Source: AP-15 sp963747735
GTDB taxonomy: Bacteria > Pseudomonadota > Alphaproteobacteria > ATCC43930 > CGMCC-115725
Direction of reading: 5' to 3'
Assembly: GCA_963747735.1 (NCBI GenBank)
Contig: CAVVGE010000004.1
Coordinates: forward strand, 124,001-188,000
Length of the DNA: 64,000 nucleotides
The position numbers and the translations under genes are program-made. Position 1 is the first letter of the stretch. Every line of letters starts with the position of its first letter. The notes beneath the pieces were generated by a model. It saw only the letters and a list, made by a program, of their open reading frames with translations, was not told where the DNA came from and made no database searches. This document shows, piece after piece, positions 63,270-64,000 of the stretch.

Positions 63270-63635
63270 TTAGATTCTTGGGCCGGCGTCCGGCCGCGCC
63301 CGTCGCTGGAGCGCAGCCAGATCGTCAGCGGCAATGACGGAGGCGCAGTCACGAATGCGCCGGTAACGTTCGAGCACCTCCGCACCGAACAGGGTCAGCG
63401 TTGCGCCGCCGCCGCCCAATCCGCCCGGCGCGGCCGTCACCACGGGTTCGCTGAATGCTTGGTTGATGCTGTCGAGCAGCAGCCAGGCGCGCTTGTAGGA
63501 CATGCCCATGCCGCGCGCGGCGGCGGAGATCGAGCCGGTGTCGCGGATGCTTTCGAGCAGCCTCGCCTTGCCGGGGCCGATCCGCGCGCCAGATTCAAAA
63601 ACGATGCTGATCCTGAGCCTCGCCATCCCTGACAC
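63270..63635 (-). CDS. ModE-family regulator, DNA-binding domain only
   Basis: A 121-residue winged-helix protein with the ModE/LysR-like N-terminal domain (ARIGPGKARLLESIRDTGSI, SAAARGMGMSYKRAWLLLDS). The molybdate-binding TOBE domains of full ModE are absent, as in many short regulators that sense other signals or bind as simple repressors. It is followed on the same strand by the TSUP transporter. Confidence 0.82.
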   Translation of the reverse strand: MSGMARLRISIVFESGARIGPGKARLLESIRDTGSISAAARGMGMSYKRAWLLLDSINQAFSEPVVTAAPGGLGGGGATLTLFGAEVLERYRRIRDCASVIAADDLAALQRRARPDAGPRI

Positions 63636-63814
63636 TGTGCCACGGGCGCCCGCTTGGCGCGCAGCCGATCTTCTGCAGCCGGTCTTCTAAAGAGCGCGCG
63701 TTCCGGTCGGCCCCGCAATCCTAAACAGCCCGGATCGCTGAGCGGTTCTCGTACCACCCGCGGGGGCGCCGCACGACCGACACCCGGCCGGGCTCTGTCG
63801 GCCTTCACCACCCG

Positions 63815-63854
63815 CTGTCACAAAACCGCAACGCAACCGTCATAAAACCTTGCT
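63815..63854 (+). promoter_or_regulatory. Pho box (PhoB site) before pstS-like gene
   Basis: Units of 7 nt spaced by 4 nt appear in series: CTGTCAC, AAAA, CCGCAAC, GCAA, CCGTCAT, AAAA, CCTTGCT. The first and third match the PhoB half-site CTGTCAT, and the 11-bp period is right. The array lies 53-92 nt before the ATG at 63907. The rest of 63636-63906 holds nothing else I can identify. Confidence 0.7.
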
Positions 63855-63906
63855 CGTTCCGGGTTACCAGAGGGCCGCCCAGCGAGGTCGCCCTCGCTTC
63901 CAGCCG

Positions 63907-64000
63907 ATGGAGCCGCCCTTGAAAGCTCACCGCATCGTTTTCCTCGGCGTGATCGCCGCCGCGGCGCTCGGCGTGGCCGCGCAAGCCGCCCAAATCTCCG
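63907..64000 (+). CDS. pstS: Probable phosphate-binding protein PstS, cut by window end
   Basis: Only about 31 codons are visible: a signal peptide (KAHRIVFLGVIAAAALGVAA) followed by QAAQIS, which fits the first strand of PstS (usually ...ISGAGATFP). The identity rests mostly on the Pho box upstream and the PhoR-like kinase nearby. ATG 63907 or TTG 63919 could be the start. Confidence 0.5.
   Translation, partial: MEPPLKAHRIVFLGVIAAAALGVAAQAAQIS

Noticed and set aside
1..64000. tRNA and rRNA genes
   Set aside because: No stretch showed the cloverleaf ends or conserved rRNA segments on reading either strand; small RNAs without strong structure could still be missed.

Overview
This 64 kb window is GC-rich chromosomal DNA from a member of the Alphaproteobacteria, probably a free-living heterotroph near the Rhodospirillales or Hyphomicrobiales. 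The placement rests on two CaiB/BaiF CoA-transferases, a MaeB-type malic enzyme fused to a phosphotransacetylase-like domain, a PhoR-type kinase, a Zur-like regulator with its own receptor, and Shine-Dalgarno sequences with many GTG/TTG starts. I see no rRNA, tRNA, CRISPR array, complete insertion sequence or phage module.

Region by region. 1-4.2 kb: end of a TPR-sulfotransferase, a PEP-CTERM protein, and a thioesterase-phosphodiesterase pair behind a near-consensus sigma70 promoter. 4.3-8.2 kb: a formyl-CoA transferase-like gene, a nucleotide cyclase gene with no stop of its own, and three toxin-antitoxin loci, of which one is intact, one has a toxin with an internal stop and one has lost its toxin. 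8.2-14.8 kb: aldo/keto reductase, CBS-BON protein, second CoA-transferase, a DUF4331-TPR pair (both frameshifted) and a DUF4145 protein. 15-23 kb: a glycan-modification cluster (multidomain glycosyltransferase, sulfotransferase, membrane-anchored unknown protein, FkbM methyltransferase; converging deacetylase and class III aminotransferase). 23-26 kb: two unrecognised proteins and a DUF4239 membrane protein. 26-30.4 kb: TauD-type dioxygenase and an HxlR-HlyD-MFS efflux operon with a candidate operator. 30.4-34.1 kb: a lower-GC island with a tandem paralog pair, a frameshifted secreted protein, cupin and binding-protein genes, hairpins and a HicA remnant. 34.2-40.7 kb: hydrolase, D-aminoacylase-like amidohydrolase, DUF1194 protein, and a Zur-like regulator beside a TonB receptor with two AT-rich palindromes between them. 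40.7-49.7 kb: a type III methyltransferase remnant, PPK2 with a Na/Pi cotransporter, MFS-Atm1-MeaB genes and a two-gene chromate transporter. 49.9-54.8 kb: DUF1259 and beta-propeller proteins, OprB porin, HoxN transporter, a decayed cbtB and a cobalamin riboswitch. 55-58.5 kb: frameshifted glycosyltransferase, NodU carbamoyltransferase and SxtJ-like protein. 58.6-64 kb: malic enzyme, PhoR-like kinase, a ModE-TSUP pair with ModE-like palindromes, and the start of a probable pstS behind a Pho box.

Several genes work as units: HxlR/HlyD/MFS for efflux, Zur/TonB receptor for zinc, riboswitch/HoxN for cobalt or nickel, PPK2/NptA and PhoR/Pho box/PstS for phosphate. A recurring theme is genes broken by one-base changes and leftover toxin-antitoxin and restriction fragments. 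The same pattern could reflect genuine decay or sequencing errors, and reads would be needed to tell them apart.
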